Source of the DNA: Leptodontidium sp. MPI-SDFR-AT-0119
Lineage: Eukaryota; Ascomycota; Leotiomycetes; Helotiales; Leptodontidiaceae
Reading direction: 5' to 3'
DNA length: 64,000 nucleotides
Assembly (NCBI GenBank): GCA_020726505.1
Contig: JAHLEZ010000007.1
Location: 1,736,001 to 1,800,000, forward strand
Shown: positions 16,084 through 25,521 of the stretch, one piece after another
Position numbering within the stretch: the stretch's first letter is position 1
Layout: each line of letters starts with the position of its first letter
Program-made: the position numbers and the translations under genes
The notes under the pieces: generated by a model
Databases searched by the model: none
What the model was told of the DNA's origin: nothing
The model's input: only the letters and a program-made list of their open reading frames with translations

Positions 16084-16515
16084 ATGACATCTTCAGCAGA
16101 TATTGTGGTCTCGATGAGGAGTCTGGATCTTAGTCCCTCTCCACGCTATTTCAACCCGAAGACCGGGGAGGCTGCGAACGAGGTCTACTTGATGTTCCGC
16201 ATCTTCAAGCTTGGGGAGGAGGATGTAGATATGAGAGTCTTGGTGGATCTGAATGGGATGAGGGAGAGAGGGGAAGTTCTTTTTGAGGGGCGGTGGGTAT
16301 TTGATCCCAGAGTCTTGTGGATGATGATCTGTAAGCACCCCAAGCACGCTCAAGTGCTTCAAGTATCCATCGAATACAACACGCAGCACTCCCGTACAGT
16401 ATCGGACGGGCACTGGGCACCAGCACAGCTGGACAATCACCATTATCCGTTTGTGATCTCCATCCAAGTCCATTCGCTTTCTCTCACTTTCTCCATCGCC
16501 ATATGTCCCACCTAG
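16084..16515 (+). CDS. Small orphan protein, paralogous N-terminus to gene at 47051
   Basis: Hypothetical protein of at most 143 residues; function unknown. I start at 16084 (MTSSADIVVSMRSLDL), since this aligns with the start of the gene at 47051 (MLSLVDIITAIRSLDL) at protein and DNA level; an upstream in-frame ATG at 16048 is possible. A plausible intron of 69 nt (16331-16399, GTAAGC to TACAG) would keep the frame and shorten the protein by 23 residues. No signal peptide, membrane segment or known domain is seen. It is convergent with the HET gene, whose stop is 40 bp downstream. Confidence 0.5.
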   Translation: MTSSADIVVSMRSLDLSPSPRYFNPKTGEAANEVYLMFRIFKLGEEDVDMRVLVDLNGMRERGEVLFEGRWVFDPRVLWMMICKHPKHAQVLQVSIEYNTQHSRTVSDGHWAPAQLDNHHYPFVISIQVHSLSLTFSIAICPT

Positions 16516-16554
16516 CTCGACATGGCACATTTTATGCACAGTACTTATCTATTG

Positions 16555-19407
16555 CTATGCAAGTCTGATATGTCTCATTACCGGTCCTGCTTCAGCCCAA
16601 GCTTTCCGATGAACTCGGGCCACTGAAATCCGTTCCGCGATCTCATCATACCACTTTATCAACATAAGGTTGACGATGCCGCTTCCTTCTCCCATCCATG
16701 GGAATTTTTCCTCGTCAAAAGGACGCAGCTTAGTATCTGTTGTCTGGAATCCGGTTCTCCTGTCTTTCGACTCGCCAAAACTCGAAATCAGGATGAACTG
16801 AAGAAGGCCGACACGTTGCTTTCTCTGTCGACTCTTAGCCGTTGGCTTGAATATAAGCCCACAGTATTGGTTCTTGGAATCGAGTAGCTTGGATACTGTC
16901 TGCTTCGTCGTAATGTTAGCATGCTCATGGTCTGTCAGAAAAGGCCCTGTGACTTCGCTGATCGAAAAGTGCTTAGCATCTACCGCTTCTGCCCAAAACT
17001 GAAGCACATTAGGGCCAAGATTTGGCCCTAAGATACCACGAAGGAAGCCATCAGCATAAGGAACGTATTTTGGAAATGTTTCCTCGAGTGGTCTCTCTAA
17101 AGATCCAAGATTTCGAACTTCCGTTGCTCGCGTCTCCTCGGCCGGTTTCCGAATGTCCAGAAGAGTACCCTGAAAATAAACTTCGAATCTCCGAATCTCA
17201 CTCCTCGCATATTCATGATGTAGAGATCGATACGTCCTCTTCCCATCCTCCATAATAAGATACTGCTTAGCGCCAGTCCAACCCGCCCACGACCAACTCG
17301 GAAACATACTCCCACCAGCCCCAACTTCTGTCCGACGATCCGCAGGCTCTGTAGACGTCCATAGAAGACTGAGATCCAGATACCCCGTGCTGCATCCCGC
17401 GATAAACTCGCCACCCACTCGATTCCGTATCACTGCCTGGATACCCGCCAGCGCGTTCAGGATATCTGTTGAGAATGAAAGCTGTTTCTTGGTGTACATT
17501 TCGACCACGTCTTTATAAACATCAAAAGCTGTCTTGGTCAGGATTCCATAGTCATCAAACACATCTTTGTCTGCTCTTGGTGGAAACTCAACAGCTTTCG
17601 TGGGCAGAGGAAGTTTGAAATGAAGCAACGGATTCGTTTGCTGTGACCTGATCAACTCCGTCGCATTCCCTGACTCCGGACTCGTCGTGATATCGGACCA
17701 TGTCACGATATTACCCCCGGTTTCACATTGTGTATGTTGACCGCACTGAAAGTAGACGTAGTCGGAACTGAAATATATACCTCTCTTGGAAAGGAGCCTT
17801 TCTTGGAAGGTCCAGCCGCGGTGATGCCAGGCCGAGGCCTCTAATGCGTATTTGAGGGGAGGAGGATGGGAGACCATTGCGAGGACTCCGTCTGTAAGAA
17901 ATTCTTCCGAACTTGCTGTATTCCTCAGATCATCCGCAGTTTGGTCACCGTCATCTACTTGTGGACGTTCAAGATAATCCATCGCGTCGTAGTACTTCTC
18001 AAAATCCGTCGACACAGCTCTACACAACGTAAGCCACTCGTGTTTCCGCCTATCACTCTTCGCATATCCATTGTAGCTCCGTATCCACTTTGGATCTGGT
18101 TTCCACTCCGCCTTACGTGAATACCTTGTTTCGATATTCTGCGGCTTCCGGGAACCGGGTCGTACGCCCGGTAGCCCTGCGTTGGCATCTTTGCCGTGGA
18201 GGCAGATGATCGTTGCCAGCGCTGCGCTGTATATTCTGTCCATGCTCTGTATGCTGGAATGCTTTGCTTCGGCGTCGTCCTGGACGATGCATAGTGCATC
18301 TACCCAGAGATATTGCTCTTGCATCTGAGAGCTTAAGAGGATTGCATCTTCGATCGTTTTAGGCAGAGCAGGAGGCAAGCCTTGAGGCTGTAATCGAGCT
18401 TTTAGATTGCTTCGAAGGGTTTCGGGGGTTGAGACTTTGCCCCAGACGTAACTTAGTGCCAGGAACCTTGGGGTCATGGTGGACCTGACCAAGCATCGTT
18501 TGTTGACATCAATCAGGAGGATTGGAAACGCCACTCCGTCCTCGCTCGTCAGTTTGAGCGAATCACATGTATCGCCATGCTCCCTTTCACAAAGTTGAAT
18601 CCAAGCCTTGAGCTGGTCAATCAAAACCGTTTGATCTGCCTGATCGTTGAACGGACTATCCTTGGATTTCAGAAATTCCCTCACATCCACCCCATCAAAC
18701 TGCCACGATTGCCTCAGAACCTCTCGAAAGTTCACCTGCGTAACAATCCGCATAACACCAATTCTCCTCAGCGAATACTCAACAGCCATGCAAATCTCAC
18801 CACTCGCCAACGTCACCGGAACAAGTTGTGTCCCCTGAAGTTCATGATCGACCTTCGCAAGATACGGATGCAGCCTCAACACCACCTCACCACTGCACAA
18901 AGAGCGCACAATAAGCCTGCAAATCATGCATTTCTCTCTGCACAATAACTGTGCCCACGTTCCGAATGATCGGTACGAGATTTTAATCTCGTCTGTGAAT
19001 TTGCCACTTTTGACTATTTTCCGCCGCTGGCAGACGCGACATAGCGCTGGATCAGCCGTTTTCCTATTCGTCTGGAGGTAGATCTGCTCCCACCAGCTTT
19101 CCCGTTCGCGGAATTGGGACCAGGAAAGAGGTCCGGAGTACCACTCGTCTGGGGGGAAGTGGTGTAAAGCGACTTCGACGGGGAGTTTTCCTGATGCGGG
19201 GTCTAGGGGTAATTGTCTTACCCCCTGATTCCCTGAAGCTTCACCAGCGAATAAGGAATTGTTTAGAGTTTTGGCGATGGTGTTCAAAGTTGGATTCGAG
19301 TCGTCTGGTGCATAGGTTCGTAGCGTGTCAGTTGAGTAGTAGCTGATGCGACCTTGGGGTATTCGAGAAAATAATCGGAGATCTTCTAGGTTGAATCGGA
19401 GGGTCAT
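16555..19407 (-). CDS. HET-domain (heterokaryon incompatibility) protein
   Basis: Intact, apparently intronless protein of 950 residues. The HET domain, a TIR-like fold used in non-self recognition and programmed cell death, is recognised by its three blocks: RFLALSYVWG (about residues 314-323), YLWVDALCIVQDD (366-378) with the downstream MDRIYSAALATI, and RGWTFQERLLSKRGIYF about 180 residues later. A cysteine-rich segment precedes it (CRVC at 123-126, CMIC at 160-163), typical of the N-terminal half of these proteins. The C-terminal 300 residues contain PSWSWAGWTG, a frequent companion motif, and otherwise no recognised domain. What it recognises cannot be read from the sequence. Confidence 0.9.
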   Translation of the reverse strand: MTLRFNLEDLRLFSRIPQGRISYYSTDTLRTYAPDDSNPTLNTIAKTLNNSLFAGEASGNQGVRQLPLDPASGKLPVEVALHHFPPDEWYSGPLSWSQFRERESWWEQIYLQTNRKTADPALCRVCQRRKIVKSGKFTDEIKISYRSFGTWAQLLCREKCMICRLIVRSLCSGEVVLRLHPYLAKVDHELQGTQLVPVTLASGEICMAVEYSLRRIGVMRIVTQVNFREVLRQSWQFDGVDVREFLKSKDSPFNDQADQTVLIDQLKAWIQLCEREHGDTCDSLKLTSEDGVAFPILLIDVNKRCLVRSTMTPRFLALSYVWGKVSTPETLRSNLKARLQPQGLPPALPKTIEDAILLSSQMQEQYLWVDALCIVQDDAEAKHSSIQSMDRIYSAALATIICLHGKDANAGLPGVRPGSRKPQNIETRYSRKAEWKPDPKWIRSYNGYAKSDRRKHEWLTLCRAVSTDFEKYYDAMDYLERPQVDDGDQTADDLRNTASSEEFLTDGVLAMVSHPPPLKYALEASAWHHRGWTFQERLLSKRGIYFSSDYVYFQCGQHTQCETGGNIVTWSDITTSPESGNATELIRSQQTNPLLHFKLPLPTKAVEFPPRADKDVFDDYGILTKTAFDVYKDVVEMYTKKQLSFSTDILNALAGIQAVIRNRVGGEFIAGCSTGYLDLSLLWTSTEPADRRTEVGAGGSMFPSWSWAGWTGAKQYLIMEDGKRTYRSLHHEYARSEIRRFEVYFQGTLLDIRKPAEETRATEVRNLGSLERPLEETFPKYVPYADGFLRGILGPNLGPNVLQFWAEAVDAKHFSISEVTGPFLTDHEHANITTKQTVSKLLDSKNQYCGLIFKPTAKSRQRKQRVGLLQFILISSFGESKDRRTGFQTTDTKLRPFDEEKFPWMGEGSGIVNLMLIKWYDEIAERISVARVHRKAWAEAGPVMRHIRLA

Positions 19408-19897
19408 TGTTGATCAGTGAGTAGGTCAGCACTCTATTTTTATCTTTCAAGAAATTCAATAGCAAATATGACCCGGATAACGGAGTGGTTTTCTGTTTGC
19501 GTTACATACAGCCTAGTCTCGGCAGGTGATTTTTGGCCCCCATTAACCCCTGAATCCGACTATGCAATGCTTCGGAAGTAACGACGCCTCAGCGTGTAAT
19601 CTGGCCAACAACAGCTACAAGCCAGAACAGCTGAAGGTCTTATCAATATTTCCATTGCCTATCACGTTAGCCGCCGTTACTTTGGCTTCGGGTGGCGTCA
19701 AATAGTAACCATGTTTGAAGTTGTTTTTATGCTCTGCGTTTCAGCCTCCTGTTCCATTCTCGTCAGCTGAACCTTCGCCGACCCTGTCAGGGATTTGAAG
19801 GCTTTAAGAACCGGTCTTTGGTCGGCTTTTTACTTTCACAGATCTACATCAGACCCCATATCTCGTAACTTTCAAGATCACCTTTCAAACAAGCAAC
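19408..19897. other. Divergent intergenic region
   Basis: About 490 bp between the HET gene (minus) and the AAA ATPase gene (plus). It must hold both promoters; a pyrimidine-rich leader and CAAG stretch precede the ATG at 19898. No repeated motif was seen. Confidence 0.5.
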
Positions 19898-22289
19898 ATG
19901 CCAAGTATCGAAGAGTTCGTTGACTCAAGCCTTGAGGGAGGAGAGCCGCTGAGTCTCCAGCCCGGCACGGGAGACGCTGCATCTACAAACACTGAATCGA
20001 TCATCGTCGGCGCTTGTAACACATCCAGTGGGGAAAATGAACGGGACGTGTTTGAGATAGGAATGAAGGACGAACCAAAACGCCTCTACCCGCGTCAGGA
20101 CGGCTATGGCGGAGTAGAATGGGTCGACGAGATCCCAGCGAAGGTCATGGATCAAGCCTATGGCTATGGCGACGCCTGGAAAGAATATGCAATTCTCCTG
20201 CGCACCGATCTCTCGGCTGGTGAACACCGGTTGAATTCCATAGTCATCCAGAGCCCGCTGTTGAAGATGAAGGTGAACGCGCTCCTCGGCGAGTATCCGA
20301 GTTTCTATATCGGGGAGGGCAAAGATGTGGTCATCGAGAAGCCGTTCATCCCTTTCGTGCACTGTTGGGAGAGTTTCATTTCCGCATGTGAAAATGAGAC
20401 GGAGACCGCTACCCAAGAGCATATGAAAATTCTGAGAGCGGCGTTGGAGCCCGAGCTGCGTGAGACATTTTCCATCATCGAGAAGTTCAAAGTTCACGGT
20501 ATGATACGATTCGACCAATTGTGGATGATCTTCCCACCAGGCTCTTTTGTGTTTTCCGAACGTAATGGCATCGAACGGATCTACAAGCTGCGAAGAACAG
20601 AGCTGCGAAAGGAGACGATGTTTACGAGCAAGTATTTCCTTCTGCATTCGTATTACATCGACTGGGATGGGAGTATGTTTGGGCATGCCCTGGACATCGA
20701 TGGGATCGAAACCTTCGAGGGAAGTAAGAAGTTCACTGACTTGGGAATCTATCCATTGGATGTCCATGCAGAAAAGCGGCTGTGGTTGAGCGGCTGGTTG
20801 CAAGGGGAAGGAGATTCGCAGCTTATACTGGAGTTCATTACTTAGCATACGATGGCCTGGCAGTCACCTGTGAGATGAGATCAATGCCCGTGGACGAAAA
20901 TGCAAGTCTTCCTACGTCTTCCGCGCAACCTGAATGCTGACTTTCCGTTGCAGGTTTCTGGGCGGGTGGTTCTAGACACAAGTACGGCCCTCGCTTGATG
21001 CAGATGACAGGAACTGAACTAATTGGAAACTAGAAACATTCATGCATTTCCATCCTTACTATCAGCAGATGATCCAACGTCTTGGAGCCAAGGAAAGCGA
21101 GAATAACGACACAAACGGCGACTATGCTGACACCTCTTACACCCGTAACAACATTTATATGAATCACGGAGTATTGACCGAACAAGCTATCTTCAACGCC
21201 AATAAGAAGAGTGCGGAAATGGAGCAAACTAAATTGACCGAGGATCTATTGATGATCTGCTCTTCAACTGCGAGGGGGTACTCGCTTGATCTGAACCAGT
21301 GGAGTCAGTCTTTCTCGTCTCTGGTTTCAAGAATAGGCTTTGCTGACGGTCCTAGTGCATTTTCGGATTGATTCACTAAAAGAGATTGAGTGGAATGTCA
21401 ATGCGTTCAAGAGTTTGGCACTGCCTGGAAATCACAAAGAGCTTTTGTTGGCATTTGCTCAGACACAGGGAGATTCAGCTGCTCAATTTGATGATGTGAT
21501 TGAAGGAAAGGGTATGTCCTAGGAGATTTCTTACCCAATCATTGGAAATTTTACTAATGAGAATGTAGGAAAAGGAATGGTAGTATTGCTAGAGGGACCT
21601 CCTGGCCTAGGGAAGACCTTGACGGTGGAAGCACGTATGTTCTCCTCCCATCTAATAAGCATTGGGTAGTAACTGTATATCCCTAGTGGCCGAGAAAATG
21701 AAGATCCCCATCTACAGAATAGCGTCTGGCCAGATGCGCCCAAATCCAGACATCATCAAATCCGTACTCCAAGATGCGTTCTTGATGACCAAGGCATGGA
21801 AAGGAATAATCCTCCTAGATGAAGCTGACATATTCCTCGAACGCCGGTCTGTGAATGATCTTGATAGGAATCAGCTAGTCTCAGGTATTGCTCTCACTAC
21901 TTTGCAAGATCTCTCCAAATAATTAACTCGGGAGTGTAGTGTTTCTCCAGCACCTCGAATACTTCGAGGGCACTATCTTCCTCACCACGAATCGTGTCGA
22001 TTGTATTGACCCGGCATTCGAATCCCGAATTCATCTGTCACTATCGTATCCCGAATTGACCCAAGAATTACGCCACAAGATCTGGAAAAACTTCATTCGG
22101 ACTATGAAAGTCGATACATCTCAGGTTACGGACGGGGACTTGGAAAGATTCGCTGCTCTTGACATGAATGGGCGACAAATCAAGAATACGGTGAAGATGG
22201 CGGGGCTACTTGCCACGAAGGCAAATCATTCTTTGACTGCTGAGCATGTGGGAATGATGTTGGCGATTAGCCAGTCGAAATTCAAGTAA
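19898..22289 (+). CDS. AAA+ ATPase with N-terminal DUF7025-like domain; one probable frameshift
   Basis: Cytosolic or nuclear AAA+ ATPase of the fungal family that pairs a DUF7025-like region with one ATPase module; cellular role unknown. Exon 1 carries the family's FIPFVHCWESFISAC, QLWMIFPPG and YYIDWDGSMFGHAL motifs. At the A4 run 20772-20775 the frame jumps: the next frame continues as the expected VVERLVARG and AYDGLAV, so one A appears to be missing. Further exons are 20954-20981, 21034-21303, 21356-21511, 21569-21634, 21687-21884 and 21940-22289, joined by consensus introns; the end of exon 1 (about 20870-20900) is uncertain. The ATPase module has Walker A GPPGLGKT, Walker B IILLDEAD, sensor-1 FLTTNRVD and arginine finger SRIHLSL. 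The frameshift may be an assembly error, because the rest is intact. Confidence 0.8.
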
Positions 22290-22650
22290 TGAGTGCGTTT
22301 GCCAAACGAGGGCTATAAAGCGATCTGTTGATTATTATCAGTATTTTATCCTCTTTCTCCCAATTGTCTCCATCTTTGTGCCAACAGATGGAGTGATGTC
22401 TCTGAGAGTCCATCTGCAACGCGATGTTGGTGCTGCTCTAACCCGAAACGGTAAAATTCATGAGACAAATCTCAACTGATGATCGCTAATTCTTCCAGCG
22501 CGTCCAGCTGATATCTTATGGTCAAGCTAAATGGAAATAATGCCCGAGGAGGGGTACTTTATCGGAGCCGTCGGATGTGGTCTACTACCTGGAGTACATA
22601 TATGAATATAACCTCGAGATCACAAAGGATTTTGCTGCACAACAATCATC
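22290..22650. other. Intergenic, no gene seen
   Basis: About 360 bp between the ATPase stop and the next gene's ATG. I see only ordinary promoter-like sequence, including a stretch with ATATATGAATATAA upstream of 22651. Confidence 0.5.
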
Positions 22651-24032
22651 ATGGAGTTTTCTCATAACCCTCCTCTCGCTCGACTTTACATCGTCAATCG
22701 CCATGTGGCTGGCATCCTCTTCCTTTTACCTTCGCTGGCGCGCTTTACGCTAGGAAGATATACCAATCGTCGCGCAAACGACAAAACATCGAGGTAATAA
22801 TTCATCCTTTACACACATACTCGAGACGCATTCAATTGACTGCACAGACCCTCTGGTCGTGGCCCGGTCGAGTTTGGGGGAAAGCGTAAAGAGATTGCTC
22901 CTTGCATTGCAGCCGTGGAGCCTCTTATGGATTTCAAGTGGAATGAGATCAGACCTCTCCAACTTCGGCCGTATAAGCCAAAGAAGCATCTGACTATGGG
23001 TAAGCGTTCCTGCTCTTGACTGCCAGACTTCGCTGACAGAAACATACAGCCGTCGAATTTTCAAACGCATCCGAATTGATAGAGATGGACTGGAACTATC
23101 TTGATCGTATCCAGCTCCGTCGTCAGATTATGTCTGATCACAAGAACATTGTACTGGCATCCGATAAAACCGCAAAATCTGCCGTTGATGAGTTGCATGT
23201 TTGGATGTTCAAGGAATATCTGCCAACTCATTTTCCACAAATGCTCCAAGTCCAGGTAGACTCCGAAACCTCGAGTGGCGAGCAAGGAAAGGTCCTCAAT
23301 TTGGTGACTTCGGAGTCAATTTCCCTACAGCCTCCCGAAAGTCCTGTCGAAATCTTACGGGTACTTGGAGGTCACCTTGAGGACGACTTCATGTTTCTGT
23401 TGCCTTCCGACGATGGTGACGGGTATCGGCTCCAAGCTTTTGTAACATGTTTCCCTAATGGTTTCAACACAAGTAAGAAGCTCGGTATGAAGCTTCGAGG
23501 TATTCATATCCCCGTACCTGGATACAAGCAAAAGTTGGAGAAGAGCATGGAACGCTACTTTGATCGTCTCGAAGTGGGTAAATTTGTCAAGTGAGCAAAT
23601 GTTTGTCTCTTCTCGTTCCCTATTTGCTTACTTTTACTGATCTTGGCTGAATAGTGGACTGTGACAACTACGGATTCTCCATTTACACCATTCGGAAATC
23701 ACCTGTATTATGGGGACGAGGTGTAGCAGGAAGACGTGGACATTTCCAAGGTACGCCAAACCAGCAGATCATATGCAAGGAAAGTCACTGACAGTTAGAA
23801 GGCAAACATGAGAGTTGAACGACAAGTGGTACACCGGTCACCAAAAACCCGAGCTATCGTGTTCTCTTTCAAGATATACCTGTACCCATTGACGAGTTTG
23901 AAAGAGGAAGGTGTTGGAGAAGAACTTACTGTTGCCATTGACGGTCTGAAGTTTGGCAATGTCCCAAGCTTTCATTTTTACAAGCGTGCGGCGGTATGGG
24001 GAGACGCAGTGAAGAATTATTTGAGATCGTAG
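22651..24032 (+). pseudogene. DUF3445 / heme-dependent oxidative N-demethylase-like, two nonsense codons
   Basis: Relative of DUF3445 proteins, a family whose studied members are heme-dependent oxidative N-demethylases. Exons: 22651-about 22794 (N-terminal membrane-anchor-like segment, GILFLLPSLARF), about 22848-22998, about 23050-23600, about 23655-23750 and 23799-24032. Hallmarks are in the right order: MDWNYLDRI, FPNGFNTSKKLGMKLRGIH, PVPGYKQKLEKSMERYFDRL, DSPFTPFGNHLYYGDE, MRVERQVVHRSPKTRAIVFSFK and the C-terminal GNVPSFHFYKRAAVWGDAVK. Two in-frame stops interrupt it: TGA at 23592-23594 where relatives have Arg (KFVK-stop-AN, then W after the intron), and TAG at 23724-23726 (GDEV-stop-QEDVD). 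Both are one C-to-T (or equivalent) step from a sense codon. Splice sites remain good, so the decay looks recent. Confidence 0.75.
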
Positions 24033-24393
24033 AAGGTGTAATTTGGGCTTCCCTCAATGTAGATATGACATGTGTGATCGAAGACTGCAATTCTTCAAGA
24101 CAGTTTTCTCCGCTTCTCAGAACATGAAGAATAAATAATCCCGGTAATTACAGCCCGGTAATTACAGCCCCACCAGTGAAACCTTGTCCGACTGACACAT
24201 GTTTTCGAGATAGCAATCATCTGAACATCGACACGGCCAGCATAACCCGTCAGCGTCGCCCACACTTGAGAGAATAGCACAAACGTGAAAGCATCCTCCA
24301 ACGTTAGATTGATGTCTCAGCTACAGCCTCTGGTTGAGACACATCGCATTGCTACCAAGCCCCATTTTGCGATTCAAGAAGCCGGAGCAACTA
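24033..24393. other. Intergenic with a short direct repeat
   Basis: No gene seen. Contains the 14-bp CCCGGTAATTACAG direct repeat at 24140-24167, which resembles the tip of a DNA transposon, and otherwise ordinary sequence leading to the P-loop fragment. Confidence 0.5.
24140..24167. repeat. 14-bp direct repeat, CCCGGTAATTACAG x2
   Basis: Two adjacent perfect copies at 24140-24153 and 24154-24167, followed by CCCCACCAGTGAAACC. It may be the end of a decayed DNA element; no partner end was found nearby. Confidence 0.7.
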
Positions 24394-24741
24394 TGCAACC
24401 TTCCATCAAACTACTCATCCAAATGTCTGGAGTTTCAGGCTCCGGGAAAAGCACCCTGTCTCGTTTGCTCGCAAAGTCTCTCGATGCTGTGGTCATCAAC
24501 CACGACCTCATCAGATCCTTCTTTCTCGACAACGACAACTTCTTTAAGCTTGATAGAATTATATATGATGATTCTAGCATACAGAGTGAGGAAACCTCCT
24601 ATATAGGTAGCGGGCTGTACTGTACGCTTTAACGTGACATAGCGTACGCTACATAAAGGCTCAGCAACCCCTATATTCTGACGGAGCTGGCCGCAAAACA
24701 GAGGTATCGCCTCCAGTGGGTACTCGCCGAGGACATGAGGT
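24394..24741 (+). pseudogene. P-loop (AAA_33/zeta-toxin-fold) nucleotide kinase fragment, interrupted
   Basis: Start of a fungal P-loop kinase-like ATP-binding protein of unknown substrate. From 24394 it reads MQPSIKLLIQMSGVSGSGKS, with Walker A GVSGSGKST and the following DAVVINHDLIRSFFLDND, both family-typical. The next conserved block, AAKQRYRLQWVLAEDM, appears at about 24686-24735, but in another frame and after about 130 bp of unrelated AT-rich sequence containing CCTATATAGG and a GTAGCG/CGCTAC inverted pair. The remainder of the enzyme is not found downstream. I read it as a truncated gene with a small insertion; the inserted piece could be a decayed MITE. Confidence 0.55.
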
Positions 24742-25521
24742 ACTTTGGAGAATATTTGTCTCAAGGTGCATTGAAGATTGAGGGAAAGTGCCAAATCGTT
24801 CAGCTCAGGCGATGATCGTTCAGGGTTTATATGATTTCCGGCGCGAATTTGAAGATTTTGCGCACTGGGAGCGAGGAATGAGGCGGATCAAATTTCTTCA
24901 AGTTCCGGTCTTTGATTGCTTGCAATACTTACTTGGTCTCGTCACTGCAGTCCGTGCACTGTATAACTCCCCTCATTTTTAAGCGGGGGAACAGCCTCAG
25001 GCTCCGTCGTCCCGAATAGTGTGTTCGGAAGAATTCTCTTCGGCAGCTCTGAACCTTCTCTTTCTTCCGAATCCCTGTGATCTGCGTGACACTTGCTAAT
25101 TTCCTGTGGACCCCACCTATTTAGCTGCTGCTCAGTGCAAGATTTCTTTGGTATATTGATGCATACAGCTTGCGTTCTTTCAAGTTTGAGATTAATCCGG
25201 CTATATGGCATTTCTCCCGAAATCCCGCGTACTGGCCACATCTCCCAAGGCGAGCGATAGATCAGAAGACATCACGGACGGGATTGAGTCGACGGAACTT
25301 TGGCTTCCCAATACCACGCTGATGTGCACTAAATCTTATTCCGGCTCCTTTCCACCCTTATTTGTGGAAATGGAGAAATTATGTATAGTGGATGGACTAC
25401 TTAGTCTGATGGACGGCCAACATGAGATAGCCGACCGCTCTCTCAATTATAATTGTGCGACGCTTTTTGCTTCCAGTATATTTACCCACTGGCTCCCGCA
25501 CGGTGCTGCTTGACTTACGTG
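24742..25521. other. Intergenic, no supported gene
   Basis: About 780 bp between the kinase remnant and the cellulase start. Open frames at 24788-24982 and 25205-25513 have no recognisable domain; the second ends 8 bp before the cellulase ATG and is more likely its promoter and leader. Confidence 0.45.

Noticed and set aside
19925..20848. 307-residue minus-strand open frame
   Set aside because: It is the antisense shadow of exon 1 of the AAA+ ATPase, whose plus-strand translation has conserved family motifs.
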